Shown here: positions 1-8,429 of the stretch, one piece after another
How the letters are laid out: the number at the start of each line of letters is the position of its first letter
How positions within the stretch are numbered: position 1 is the first letter of the stretch
DNA from: Halomonas sp. UBA3074
GTDB taxonomy: Bacteria; Pseudomonadota; Gammaproteobacteria; Pseudomonadales; Halomonadaceae
NCBI RefSeq assembly: GCF_002366715.1
Contig: NZ_DFBS01000012.1
Location: forward strand, 235,674-299,673
Direction: 5' to 3'
DNA length: 64,000 nt
Notes under the pieces: generated by a model
The model's input: only the letters and a program-made list of their open reading frames with translations
What the model was told of the DNA's origin: nothing
Databases searched by the model: none
Program-made: the position numbers and the translations under genes

Positions 1-614
1 ACTAAGAACAGCCCGGATAAAAAGCCGCGCGATGTGGGCTTGGCGGAGACCCACCATAGAATGGCGAACAACACGACACCTTCTAACAACGCCTCATAGA
101 GCGCTGATGGGTGGCGTGGTTCAGGCCCCATACCGGGGAACGGCATGCCCCAAGGCAGCGAGGTCACGCGGCCCGGAAGCTCATGATTAATAAAGTTACC
201 GATGCGCCCGGCACCTAAGCCAATCGGCACTAACGGGGCGATAAAATCGGTGAGTGTTAGAAATGCCAGCTGTTTACGCCGTGCAAATATCCATGCGGCA
301 AGTAATACGCCAAGTAGACCGCCGTGAAAGCTCATGCCGCCATCCCATACGCGGAATATCCAGAGTGGGTCGGCGGCCCACTGCCCTAGCCCGTAGAAGA
401 GCGCATAACCTAGGCGCCCACCGGCGACCACGCCAATGGCACAGTAGAAGAGCAAATCGCCAATATCGTCATTATTGAGGCCAATCCGCGATGCCCGACG
501 GCAACCCAGCCACCATGCTGCGACAAAACCTACGACATACATCAGGCCATACCAATGAACTTGTAGCGGCCCTAAGGAGATCGCCACCGGGTCAATCGTC
601 GGGTAATTAATCAT
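1..614 (-). CDS. lgt: Prolipoprotein diacylglyceryl transferase (partial, C-terminus outside window)
   Basis: Inner-membrane enzyme that moves diacylglycerol from phosphatidylglycerol to the lipobox cysteine of prolipoproteins, the first step of lipoprotein maturation. The visible N-terminal 204 codons start MINYPTID at an ATG and contain several hydrophobic segments. The Lgt hallmarks GGMSFHGG (residues 92-99), GRIGNFIN (136-143) and HPSALYEA (168-175) are all present. The gene runs off the window edge, so the C-terminal part is not seen. It lies 82 bp downstream of the TSUP permease gene on the same strand, the order seen next to ptsP in pseudomonads, where thyA usually follows. Identification is firm. 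Confidence 0.95.
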   Translation of the reverse strand, partial: MINYPTIDPVAISLGPLQVHWYGLMYVVGFVAAWWLGCRRASRIGLNNDDIGDLLFYCAIGVVAGGRLGYALFYGLGQWAADPLWIFRVWDGGMSFHGGLLGVLLAAWIFARRKQLAFLTLTDFIAPLVPIGLGAGRIGNFINHELPGRVTSLPWGMPFPGMGPEPRHPSALYEALLEGVVLFAILWWVSAKPTSRGFLSGLFL

Positions 615-696
615 TTACACTCTCAAATCTATCCAAAGGGAAAATTCATTCATGAATCACTAACAGGGCTCATCTCATTGGCTAAACCATCAGCCG

Positions 697-1494
697 CTAG
701 GAGAGGAGAAACCGCACCCCAACCACTGCTAGCAGTAGGGCAAAGGAGAGCCTAAGCGCATGGGCGGGTAACACATGAGCAAGTTTAACGCCTAAGCGGG
801 CAAATGGAACGCTGGTTACTACGATACTGAAAAAAGCAGGCCACATGACAAAGCCCGTCGCCCAGGGCGGCAACAGCGGGTTTCCCCAGCCAACGATGAT
901 GAATACCAGCGCTCCCACCAACGCGATGGGTAACCCAACGGCGGCGGCCGTTCCCACTGCTTGGGTCATACTAGCCCCGCAACGAGACAGCAATGGCACT
1001 GTCATGGCGCCACCTCCAATCCCGAAAAGAGCGGAAATACCGCCGATGACGCCACCCGCCAATGCCATTATCCATTTTCCTGGCGCGACACTGCCGGGCT
1101 TGGGCGTTAGACCGAACACCATCTTGGCAGCAATGAGTAGAACGAAGATGCCAAACATAGTTCCTAGCGATGTGCCCGATAGATTGTCGGCCACAAACAC
1201 CCCAGCAACGGCGCCTACCACCAAGCCAGGCAATAGCGCCTTGAGCCATGCGTGATGGATGCTGCCGCGCCGAAAATGTCCCAGCGCTGAGGACGAACCG
1301 GTGACCAGAATAGTCGCGAGAGAGGTGCCAATGGCGAGGTGCATGATGATCTCGGGGGCGACGTTTTGTAAGCCAAAGGCAAACACCAGCACAGGCACGA
1401 TAATCAGTCCACCGCCGACGCCAAAGACGCCCGCCATGGTGCCTGCCACAGCCCCGAGCGTTAAATAGATCGATAAGGCAACGGCAATGGTCAT
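697..1494 (-). CDS. TSUP-family (TauE/SafE) membrane permease
   Basis: A 265-residue polytopic membrane protein, about eight hydrophobic segments, of the sulfite exporter TauE/SafE (TSUP) family. The family's glycine-rich repeats occur twice: GVFGVGGGLIIVP near residue 25 and ALFGIGGGAMTVP near 160, one per half of the internal duplication. Family members move sulfite, sulfoacetate or other small organosulfur anions. The substrate here cannot be read from sequence. Its ATG overlaps the stop of the upstream receiver-protein gene (ATGA at 1491-1494), so the two are probably translationally coupled. A TSUP gene in the ptsP-lgt interval is conserved in pseudomonads. It ends with TAG, showing that TAG is a normal stop in this genome. 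Confidence 0.88.
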   Translation of the reverse strand: MTIAVALSIYLTLGAVAGTMAGVFGVGGGLIIVPVLVFAFGLQNVAPEIIMHLAIGTSLATILVTGSSSALGHFRRGSIHHAWLKALLPGLVVGAVAGVFVADNLSGTSLGTMFGIFVLLIAAKMVFGLTPKPGSVAPGKWIMALAGGVIGGISALFGIGGGAMTVPLLSRCGASMTQAVGTAAAVGLPIALVGALVFIIVGWGNPLLPPWATGFVMWPAFFSIVVTSVPFARLGVKLAHVLPAHALRLSFALLLAVVGVRFLLS

Positions 1495-2708
1495 GCAGAG
1501 GGTACCGGCTTGATCTTGCCGGGGAACCAGTGCGTAATCATATTCAGCAGTGTTTCAGGCTGATAGGGCTTGGCGAGCAGGTCATCCATGCCAGCATTTA
1601 AGCATGCATCACGCCCTGCGTTGTCGGCGTTTGCGGTGAGCGCAACCAGTACGCTGCTTTGGTTATCTCCATGGGTGCGTTCATAGTCACGCCAGCGCCG
1701 GGTGGTCTCGAGCCCATCCAAGGTAGGCATGAAGATATCCATGAACACCAGGTCAAAAAAAGCGCTTTGCTGGCGCTCAAGCGCCTGTTCGCCACTACTG
1801 ACGCCTTCTACCTGGAGGCCTTGTGTTTCCAACATTTGCCGCGCCAACATCAAATTGACCGGGCCATCATCCACCACCAGCACGCGTAAATGACGCTGAA
1901 GACCAACACGCTGGCCTTTAGTGACGTCGTCAGTGGTGGCCACCGCACCTGCTACGGCAGTCTCATCGACACTCTGCTGAACGAGGTTGGTTAACAGCGC
2001 TCGTATGTCCGATAAGCGATCACGCACTTCCATGACGTTTTGCCGAGAGCTGTCGGTCGTTTCTTTATCCGCCATCACGCTTAAATGTTCTAGCAAAGCG
2101 TCCGTTTCATGCTGGAGCAGCGTGAGGTAGCCTGATTTCAAGCGCGACTCTTCGCGCGCCCTGTCGCGCCCCGCTATTAAATGCTTGAGTTGCCGCTGCT
2201 GATGCTGCAGATCATCCAGCAGGGTTTGTTCTTGCTCCTGCTGAGTGCTTTTAGAGGCTGCGTTTGCCACCTGCGTGCGGTGCAGACGACTTTCGAGCAC
2301 GGCGAGTACCTCGTTAACTCGGGCCAATCGCTGAAGAGGCAGATGAGATTCATCGATGTCATTGGAGGTGGCGCATTTAAGATCGGGCAGTGATTGCATA
2401 ACGGTGGCACAGAGTGCTTGGCTGTGCCGTTCCAGCTCCGCGAGCTCCTGCATGAAACGGATATCTTTTCGTCGGCCACGGGTCTTGATCAACATCAGAA
2501 ACGCACCCACGTTTAAGCTGCTGCCAATCAGTAAAGCGGACATCAACCACAGCGTAGTACTCCATGAGGCGTTAGCGGGCGACATCCACCACACCATGGC
2601 ACCCACGACGAGGCAAAGCACGATCAAAGCCGCCTGCAATAGCAGTAAAGGCCACAGCAGTGGCCACACGATGGCGTTCCAAAAGTGCTCCCTTTGATAG
2701 CGTTGCAT
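1491..2708 (-). CDS. Membrane-anchored response-regulator receiver protein without a kinase domain
   Basis: A protein of about 405 residues. Two hydrophobic segments (about 10-41 and 52-75) are followed by a long helical, glutamine/leucine-rich region (about 85-245) and a C-terminal receiver domain (about 273-395). The receiver has the acidic pair VVDD (280-281), phospho-acceptor Asp324 in FMDIFMPTLDG, the ALTANA threonine and the LAKPY lysine, so phosphotransfer chemistry looks intact. I see no HisKA/HATPase_c or HPt domain. It therefore looks like a BarA/GacS-type hybrid kinase lacking its catalytic core, or a membrane-tethered receiver fed by another kinase. I chose the ATG at 2708 over an upstream start (2759) because an AAGGAAGGCGAG ribosome-binding site precedes it. 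Coupled to the downstream TSUP gene. Confidence 0.72.
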   Translation of the reverse strand: MQRYQREHFWNAIVWPLLWPLLLLQAALIVLCLVVGAMVWWMSPANASWSTTLWLMSALLIGSSLNVGAFLMLIKTRGRRKDIRFMQELAELERHSQALCATVMQSLPDLKCATSNDIDESHLPLQRLARVNEVLAVLESRLHRTQVANAASKSTQQEQEQTLLDDLQHQQRQLKHLIAGRDRAREESRLKSGYLTLLQHETDALLEHLSVMADKETTDSSRQNVMEVRDRLSDIRALLTNLVQQSVDETAVAGAVATTDDVTKGQRVGLQRHLRVLVVDDGPVNLMLARQMLETQGLQVEGVSSGEQALERQQSAFFDLVFMDIFMPTLDGLETTRRWRDYERTHGDNQSSVLVALTANADNAGRDACLNAGMDDLLAKPYQPETLLNMITHWFPGKIKPVPSA

Positions 2709-2915
2709 GATCTCGCCTTCCTTTTGACCAAATGGCCGCTGATAACGTGACCCTGGCATGACCTCTGTGCACCTACTAACTGCGTTAACTCACACATTTG
2801 ATGTGATAACTTATGCTACAAAGGTGATACCGACATAAGTGTACGTCTACCCTTCGTTACTGTCATGCTGCTCTTCCGTTGAACGTTTTTCATCCTTTTT
2901 ACTTAAGAGTTTGTT

Positions 2916-3716
2916 ATGTGCTTGATATCGCTTGCTTGGCAACCCGGCACGCCGACGCCGTTGCGGCTAATGGGCAATCGTGATGAATTCCATGAGCGCC
3001 CTACTGCGCCCCTTGCAGCGTGGCGTGACAATCCGGCTATCGTGGGTGGTCGTGATTTAGAGGCAGGTGGTTCGTGGTTGGCTGCCAAACGGGGTGGCCT
3101 CGTGGCCGCGCTCACTAACGTTCGCGACCCGTTGCTGAGTGTGCCCGCTGGGGCGCCTAGCCGCGGGGAACTGGTCTCCAACGCCCTACAGTGCAACGAT
3201 ATTGACGCTTGGCTCACTGAGCTGAGTCAAGGTGGCGCCTTGCGATATGCTGGCTTTAACTTATTGGTGGCTACCCCCCAACGGCTTTGGCATTTACATC
3301 ATGGACGTGATCGTTTAGCGCTGCATGAAGTAGCTCCCGGGGTTCATGGGCTCTCCAATGCGGATCTAGATTCACCATGGCCGAAGCTTGTGCAGGTTCG
3401 CAGCGCGCTCGAACGCTCGCTTTCTCAGGTAGACCTGACCCAGGGATGGCCTAACGACGTTCAACACGCCATGCACAACCCAAAAGAGGCCGCCGAGGAG
3501 GCGTTACCGGATACAGGGGTAGGCCTTGAATTGGAGCGCCAGCTTTCCGCGGCTTTTATCGTTGGCGAGCGCTATGGCACCCGTGCGACTTCATGGCTGA
3601 CATTAGACGCCCAAGGCAATATTGAGATGACCGAGCAACGCTTTGGGCCGCTGGGGCGCTTTGAGGATCAAACCACCCTAGCGCTACCCAGCGACGCTTC
3701 ACTGCCTACGACCTAA
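2916..3716 (+). CDS. NRDE (TANGO2-like) family protein
   Basis: A 266-residue protein of the NRDE/TANGO2 family, named after the Asn-Arg-Asp-Glu motif, here GNRDEFH at about residues 23-29. It begins MCLI. The cysteine at position 2 is the expected N-terminal nucleophile of an Ntn-hydrolase-like fold. GGRDLEAGGSWLA (about 49-61) and RGELVSNAL are further family blocks. The biochemical role is unsettled; eukaryotic TANGO2 has been linked to Golgi organisation and haem or lipid handling. The start is supported by AAGAG six bases before the ATG. Its 3' end overlaps the convergent ptsP stop by four bases (3713-3716). Confidence 0.85.
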   Translation: MCLISLAWQPGTPTPLRLMGNRDEFHERPTAPLAAWRDNPAIVGGRDLEAGGSWLAAKRGGLVAALTNVRDPLLSVPAGAPSRGELVSNALQCNDIDAWLTELSQGGALRYAGFNLLVATPQRLWHLHHGRDRLALHEVAPGVHGLSNADLDSPWPKLVQVRSALERSLSQVDLTQGWPNDVQHAMHNPKEAAEEALPDTGVGLELERQLSAAFIVGERYGTRATSWLTLDAQGNIEMTEQRFGPLGRFEDQTTLALPSDASLPTT

Positions 3717-5992
3717 TCCCGAGGCGGCATTAGGTGAGATAGCTGCCATTCATCCAGGCGCTGATCTAAATGCGCATGCACCTGGGCGGGCGTATCCAGT
3801 TCCATGACTTCTTGAAGTAGCTGCCTTGCATCGGTAAATGGCACCCGGCGGATCGCCGCGCGCACTTTGGGCAGGCTAGGGGCGTTCATGGAGAGACTGG
3901 TAAACCCCATCGCCATCAACAGCAGTGCCCCGGCCGGGTCACCCGCCAACTCACCGCATAGCGATATGGGCTTGTTAAGCCGCGTGGCATCAGTGGCAAG
4001 TTCCAGCAATGCTCCGAGCAGCGCGGGATGCAGCGCATCGTAAAGGCTCGATACCCGCGGGTTGTTGCGATCGACGGCCAGCAGGTACTGCGTAAGATCG
4101 TTACTGCCCACCGAGAAGAAGTCGACGCGTTTCGCCAACGCATCCATTTGGTAAATCGTGGCAGGCACTTCGATCATCACGCCCACTTTGGGCCTGGACA
4201 CGGTAATCCCCTCTTCGCCCAGCTCTAAAATGGCACGATCCAGTAAGCGCAGCGCCTCATCCACCTCTTCTACGTTGGTAATCATTGGGAACAGCACGTA
4301 GAGGTTGTCTAAATCGATGGAAGCTTTAAGCATGGCGCGCAGTTGCACCATCAGCACTTCGGGGTGATCCAGCGTTACCCGCATGCCCCGCCAGCCCAGG
4401 AACGGATTGGCCTCTTCAATAGGGAAATAGGGCAAATCCTTGTCGCCCCCGATGTCCAGTGTACGCATCACCACCGGCAGCGGTGCAAAGCCTTCTAGCT
4501 GATCACGATAGAGCCGGGTTTGCTCTTTTTCACCGGGAAAACGCTCGGTAATCATAAACGGCACTTCGGTACGGTAAAGGCCCACGCCGCCGATACGGCT
4601 TTTTAACAGTGCCGTGGCATCGACCGCCAACCCGGTGTTCACCATGAGTGGCATGGTATGGCCATCGGGTGTGGCGCTGGGCAAATCCTGTTCGTGCTCA
4701 AGCAGTTCGCTGAGCGCCTCTTCCTCGGCGATCAGACTGGCGTAACGCGCTTTAAGTTCAGGCGCTGGGCGTACAAACAGCCGGCCCCGGTGACCGTCTA
4801 GCACGACCGGCGCGCCGCCCAGGCGTGGTAGCGGCAAATCTACCATGCCGAGTACGGTGGGAATCCCCATGGCGCGCGCGACGATCGCCACGTGGGAGGT
4901 GCTCGATCCCCGCACCGACACCAGCCCCTTGAGCTTGTCGCGGGGCACTTCGCCCAGCATGGCCACGCTGATTTCATCGCCGACCAGAATAGCGTTATCA
5001 GGGTAGGTTTCTGGCGTGGAAGGCGTATCTTCCTGAAGATGGGCAAGCACCCGACGGCCCAAGTCACGAATATCGGCCGCCCGCTCGCGCAGGTAATTAT
5101 CGTCAACCCGCTCTAAATACTGAACATGGCGCCGGACGACATCGGCAAGTGCGCCTGGCGCCCACTGCCCCTCACGTATTCGCTTTTCGACTTCATCGGC
5201 CAGCGCCGCTTCACCCAGCATTTGCTGATAAACATCGAAAAGCGCCAGCTCCTGGGCAGAGATGCGGTTGGTCAGGCGCTCCGCTGCCGCACGAATTTCG
5301 CTACGGGTTTTGCCAATGGCTTCTTTTAACCGGGCAACTTCAAAATCCTGATCGCTAGGCACAAGGTCGGGCACGCTGTTCAAATCGGCTGGCGGGGTAA
5401 TGACGACCGCTTCCCCCATCGCCATGCCCGGTGACGCGGCAACGCCTTTAAACATCGCCTGGCCACCCGCAAGCGCCGGCCGCATGAGATTGCCCGTGGC
5501 TAACGCATGGGCCAATACCCCTGCCAGTTGCGCGGCCATGGTCACCAGGAAGGCTTCGTCTTCGTCGTCGTAGCGGCGTTTTTCAGCCTGCTGAACCACC
5601 AATACGCCCAACATGTGGCGCTGGTGAATGATCGGCACACCTAAGAAGCTGGAGTAGCGCTCTTCGCCAGTGGCTTCGAAATAGCGGAAATGCGAGTGGG
5701 TTTGGGCGTCTTCCAGATTCAACGGCTCACTGCGCTTGGCCACTAAGCCGACCAAGCCTTCACCTAACGGTAGCACGACGCGCCCAACGGCCTGGGTTCG
5801 CAGACCAATGGTCTCCATTAACACCAGCGACTCAAGCTCTTTATCGTAGAGATAGAAAGAGCACACGTCAGTCTGCATCGCTTTGCGAATTCGACGCACC
5901 ATGGTAGACAGCGCGGCATCGAGATTGCGCGCGCCGTTCACTTCCTGAATGACTCGTCGCAACACCTCAAGCATGGACGTTTTACTTTTCAC
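3713..5992 (-). CDS. ptsP: Phosphoenolpyruvate-protein phosphotransferase PtsP (EI-Ntr)
   Basis: First enzyme of the nitrogen phosphotransferase system. It autophosphorylates from PEP and passes phosphate to NPr (PtsO) in the cytoplasm as a regulatory cascade. Domains in order: N-terminal GAF sensor (about residues 10-160), EI N-terminal region with the swivelling phosphohistidine segment GSSTSHVAIVARAMG, and the PEP-binding TIM barrel with the CGELAGD active-site cysteine near the C-terminus. Length, about 759 residues, suits PtsP rather than the shorter PtsI. I prefer the GTG at 5992 because GAGG lies nine bases upstream. An ATG at 5974 (MLEVLRRV) is the alternative; a longer start would nearly touch nudH. 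Downstream of nudH, as in pseudomonads. Confidence 0.94.
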   Translation of the reverse strand: MKSKTSMLEVLRRVIQEVNGARNLDAALSTMVRRIRKAMQTDVCSFYLYDKELESLVLMETIGLRTQAVGRVVLPLGEGLVGLVAKRSEPLNLEDAQTHSHFRYFEATGEERYSSFLGVPIIHQRHMLGVLVVQQAEKRRYDDEDEAFLVTMAAQLAGVLAHALATGNLMRPALAGGQAMFKGVAASPGMAMGEAVVITPPADLNSVPDLVPSDQDFEVARLKEAIGKTRSEIRAAAERLTNRISAQELALFDVYQQMLGEAALADEVEKRIREGQWAPGALADVVRRHVQYLERVDDNYLRERAADIRDLGRRVLAHLQEDTPSTPETYPDNAILVGDEISVAMLGEVPRDKLKGLVSVRGSSTSHVAIVARAMGIPTVLGMVDLPLPRLGGAPVVLDGHRGRLFVRPAPELKARYASLIAEEEALSELLEHEQDLPSATPDGHTMPLMVNTGLAVDATALLKSRIGGVGLYRTEVPFMITERFPGEKEQTRLYRDQLEGFAPLPVVMRTLDIGGDKDLPYFPIEEANPFLGWRGMRVTLDHPEVLMVQLRAMLKASIDLDNLYVLFPMITNVEEVDEALRLLDRAILELGEEGITVSRPKVGVMIEVPATIYQMDALAKRVDFFSVGSNDLTQYLLAVDRNNPRVSSLYDALHPALLGALLELATDATRLNKPISLCGELAGDPAGALLLMAMGFTSLSMNAPSLPKVRAAIRRVPFTDARQLLQEVMELDTPAQVHAHLDQRLDEWQLSHLMPPRD

Positions 5993-6093
5993 TGTTATTT
6001 GCCTCGCTGAGGAATTTCTTGGCAAACGACCGCTACCCAACGTTGGGTTACCTCTGACGTGGGCAGCCCTCACTGGGGCAACGGCGTACTGCC

Positions 6094-6585
6094 CTAATCT
6101 TCATCCTGTGCCAAGCGCTGAACGCGGGGAGACAACTCTCGCAGCGCACGCCGATATACCTCTCGCTTAAAAGGCACTACCTGCCCTAGCGGATACCAGT
6201 AGCTCACCCACCGCCACCCATCGAATTCGGGTGTTGGGGTCGCCGTCATGCAGATCTGGCTTTCCTGGCAACGGATTTTAAGCAAAAACCACTTCTGCTT
6301 CTGGCCTATACAGACCGGACGCGAATGTGTGCGAATCATACGTCGTGGCAGACGGTAGCGTAGCCAGCCCCGGGTGCAGGCAACAATATCAACATCGTCG
6401 GCGGTTAAGCCGATCTCTTCGTAAAGCTCGCGAAGAAGTGCTTGTTGTGGCGTCTCGCTTGCATTGATGCCCCCCTGGGGAAATTGCCACGCATTTTGTC
6501 CTACCCGACGCGCCCAAAGCAGCTGCCCCTGGCTATTGGCAATGATAATGCCAACATTGGGGCGAAAGCCGTCAGCGTCGATCAC
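6094..6585 (-). CDS. rppH: RNA 5'-pyrophosphohydrolase (RppH/NudH)
   Basis: Nudix hydrolase that removes pyrophosphate from mRNA 5' ends and so triggers RNase E decay. The Nudix box spans residues 38-60, with the REL-EE-G core containing Glu53, Glu56 and Glu57. The N-terminus MIDADGFRPNVGI matches the E. coli RppH start almost residue for residue. This favours the GTG at 6585, which has AAGGTG six bases upstream, over an ATG at 6600 that would add five residues. The segment with WQFPQGG and RTHSRPVCIGQKQKWF is typical of RppH. It precedes ptsP by about 100 bp on the same strand, the pairing known from pseudomonads and enterics. Confidence 0.94.
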   Translation of the reverse strand: MIDADGFRPNVGIIIANSQGQLLWARRVGQNAWQFPQGGINASETPQQALLRELYEEIGLTADDVDIVACTRGWLRYRLPRRMIRTHSRPVCIGQKQKWFLLKIRCQESQICMTATPTPEFDGWRWVSYWYPLGQVVPFKREVYRRALRELSPRVQRLAQDED

Positions 6586-6831
6586 GGACATCACCTTCAT
6601 AAATTTTCAGTTGTCCCCATTTTTCCACAAGGGAGACAAGCGTATCAATACAATATAACGCTAAGTGATGAATGGTTGCGTATCAGCGTGGAGCGAAGAA
6701 CCTGCGTTGGTGGGAATGCCATGGCGACTCTGCGATAATCCGCCACCGCTATTTGCCTAATTAGCGTCTTTTGCGCGATCAATCATCGCCACTATCACTT
6801 ACTAAAAAGCATTCATTAAAAGGGGAGCGCC

Positions 6832-7488
6832 GTGAGTCTGGCCATATTCGATTTGGATAATACACTGCTATCCATCGACAGCGATCATGCCTGGGGCGAG
6901 TTTTTACTCGAACAAGGCGCCGTCGACCCCATCGCTTATCGGGAAGCCAATGAGCGCTTCATGGCTGATTACAATGCCGGCACCCTGGATATGGCCGCTT
7001 TTCTGGAAATGGCACTCAAACCATTGGCCGACAATACGCCAGAACAGCTTTCTGCTTGGCATCAGCAGTTTATGGCCAGCAAAATCGAGCCCAGCATTCT
7101 ACCCAAAGCGGAAGAGCTACTGGCCCGCCACCGCACCAAAGGCGATACGCTGCTGATCATTACGGCCACTAATCGCTTTATCACCGCGCCGATTGCCGAG
7201 CGTTTGGGGGTCGATCACTTAATCGCGGTCAATCCGGAAGTGAACCAGGGGCGCTATACCGGCCGGGTATCCGGAATTCCCAGCTATCGTGAAGGCAAAG
7301 TCACGCGCCTTGAGCATTGGCTAAAAGACCAAGACCTAAGCATGGAAGGCGCCTGGTTCTATAGCGACTCGCACAACGATTTACCGCTATTAGAAAAAGT
7401 CGAGCACCCTGTCGCCGTTGACCCTGACGACACACTTCGCAAAGTTGCCGAAGAGCGCCAATGGCGGATCATGAGCTTGCGAGACTGA
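6832..7488 (+). CDS. HAD-IB family hydrolase (SerB-like phosphatase)
   Basis: A 218-residue haloacid-dehalogenase-superfamily phosphatase of the IB (SerB-like) subfamily. Motif I is FDLDNTLL (Asp7 nucleophile, Asp9 acid/base). Motif II is the Thr in IITATNRF. Motif III/IV is YSDSHNDLPLL, which carries the metal-binding aspartate. A helical cap follows motif I. The natural substrate is unknown; relatives hydrolyse phosphoserine, histidinol phosphate or other small phosphomonoesters. It starts at GTG 6832, with GGGGAG six to seven bases upstream. It is divergent from nudH, and a similar HAD gene flanks nudH-ptsP in Pseudomonas, so this is conserved context. Confidence 0.87.
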   Translation: MSLAIFDLDNTLLSIDSDHAWGEFLLEQGAVDPIAYREANERFMADYNAGTLDMAAFLEMALKPLADNTPEQLSAWHQQFMASKIEPSILPKAEELLARHRTKGDTLLIITATNRFITAPIAERLGVDHLIAVNPEVNQGRYTGRVSGIPSYREGKVTRLEHWLKDQDLSMEGAWFYSDSHNDLPLLEKVEHPVAVDPDDTLRKVAEERQWRIMSLRD

Positions 7489-7647
7489 GCTGAAGAAAAA
7501 GTTTGGGGTGATATGGTGCGTGAGGTATTTAAGACACACACATAGCGAAGGTTTTACAGCAGTAACCTGACATAGAGGGCGGCGCCATCCGCATTATCGC
7601 CACAGTTGCCAACCCGGCATCAATACTTATCCTTCGCAGGTAAATAG

Positions 7648-8016
7648 TTAGCGACTAAGAAGAGTGTCTAGCGATATCACATCGCCAGCATGTTTTGCTG
7701 CTAATTTGGCGTCATCAGTCACCAACGTAGCCGCTGTTACAAATGCTGAAGCAGATATAACACTATCTGGCAGTTTCATTTGGGTAGTACGCCGCACCAC
7801 GATGGTCGCATTTCTAACCTGATTATCCAGTTCTACTCTAGTCAACTGACTCAGTATCGCCTTAATGGCCTGTTCCTCGTCTGAGGGTAACGAGGGAAAG
7901 GCTAGAAGTTCGAGTTCAGTTATGACCGAAAAGGCGTAATGGGCAGCGGGGAGACGCAGCTGACGCTCAATGGCATTGATGAAGACATTGGTATCCAGCA
8001 GGTACTTACCACTCAT
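7648..8016 (-). CDS. PIN-domain (VapC-like) toxin
   Basis: A 122-residue PIN-domain protein, the length and layout of VapC toxins, which are Mg2+-dependent RNases that cut tRNA or rRNA. The visible acidic active-site residues are Asp8 in LLDTNVFI, Glu in VITELELLAF, Asp in LPDSVISASA and Asp in LVTDDAKLA. It overlaps the upstream small gene by 11 bases (8006-8016), the usual antitoxin-then-toxin arrangement. It sits between a HAD phosphatase gene and mdh as a separable accessory module, which suggests horizontal acquisition. The RNA target is unknown. Confidence 0.85.
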   Translation of the reverse strand: MSGKYLLDTNVFINAIERQLRLPAAHYAFSVITELELLAFPSLPSDEEQAIKAILSQLTRVELDNQVRNATIVVRRTTQMKLPDSVISASAFVTAATLVTDDAKLAAKHAGDVISLDTLLSR

Positions 8017-8239
8017 CCCGCAAGTTCCTTTGGTATTCGACTCCGTCGTGTGCGGTCAGCGATGGCGCTTTGACAGAAGCAAAATCTAGGCACGTCTGGT
8101 CAGCAGAGATGTTCGTCTCCTCGGTGGTATTTTCATACAGCACAACGATTCGGGCATGCCTGTTCTTTAAATAACCATATTCGTCGGGGATTTTCACTAC
8201 CCCGTTCTGAATATCTGTCTCGAATTCTATCGCCTGCAT
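8006..8239 (-). CDS. Putative antitoxin paired with VapC-like toxin
   Basis: A 77-residue protein starting MQAIEFETDIQNGVVKIPDE, followed by a segment ending VVLYE. This start resembles small AbrB-like or AF2212-like antitoxins that accompany PIN toxins. The C-terminal half, rich in charged and polar residues, would be the toxin-wrapping tail. I chose the ATG at 8239 because GTAGGAGGC lies just upstream; an upstream in-frame start at 8305 lacks such a site. The stop overlaps the toxin start by 11 bases, giving translational coupling. The family assignment rests on the N-terminal pattern and gene order only. Confidence 0.72.
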   Translation of the reverse strand: MQAIEFETDIQNGVVKIPDEYGYLKNRHARIVVLYENTTEETNISADQTCLDFASVKAPSLTAHDGVEYQRNLRDEW

Positions 8240-8358
8240 TTTGCCTCCTACACCCAAGTGACTTACCCACCATTTGACACCCTTTCTACCAAAAATTCGA
8301 GTCACTAAAGAACCGATTCATCTACTAGGTACCAGTGCACTACTAAAGCACAAGGGAT

Positions 8359-8390
8359 AAAAAACCCCACAAGCGAAGCTTGCGGGGTTT
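8359..8390 (-). terminator. Rho-independent terminator of mdh
   Basis: Read on the minus strand, CCCCGCAAGC and GCTTGTGGGG form a 10-bp stem (one G-U pair) around a three-base loop, followed by six T residues. It lies about 40 bp after the mdh stop. On the plus strand the same stem has an A-C mismatch, so the minus orientation is the working one. Confidence 0.9.
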
Positions 8391-8429
8391 TGCGTTAACT
8401 GGCGCTCATAAAAGCGTCAGCGGGCGCGT

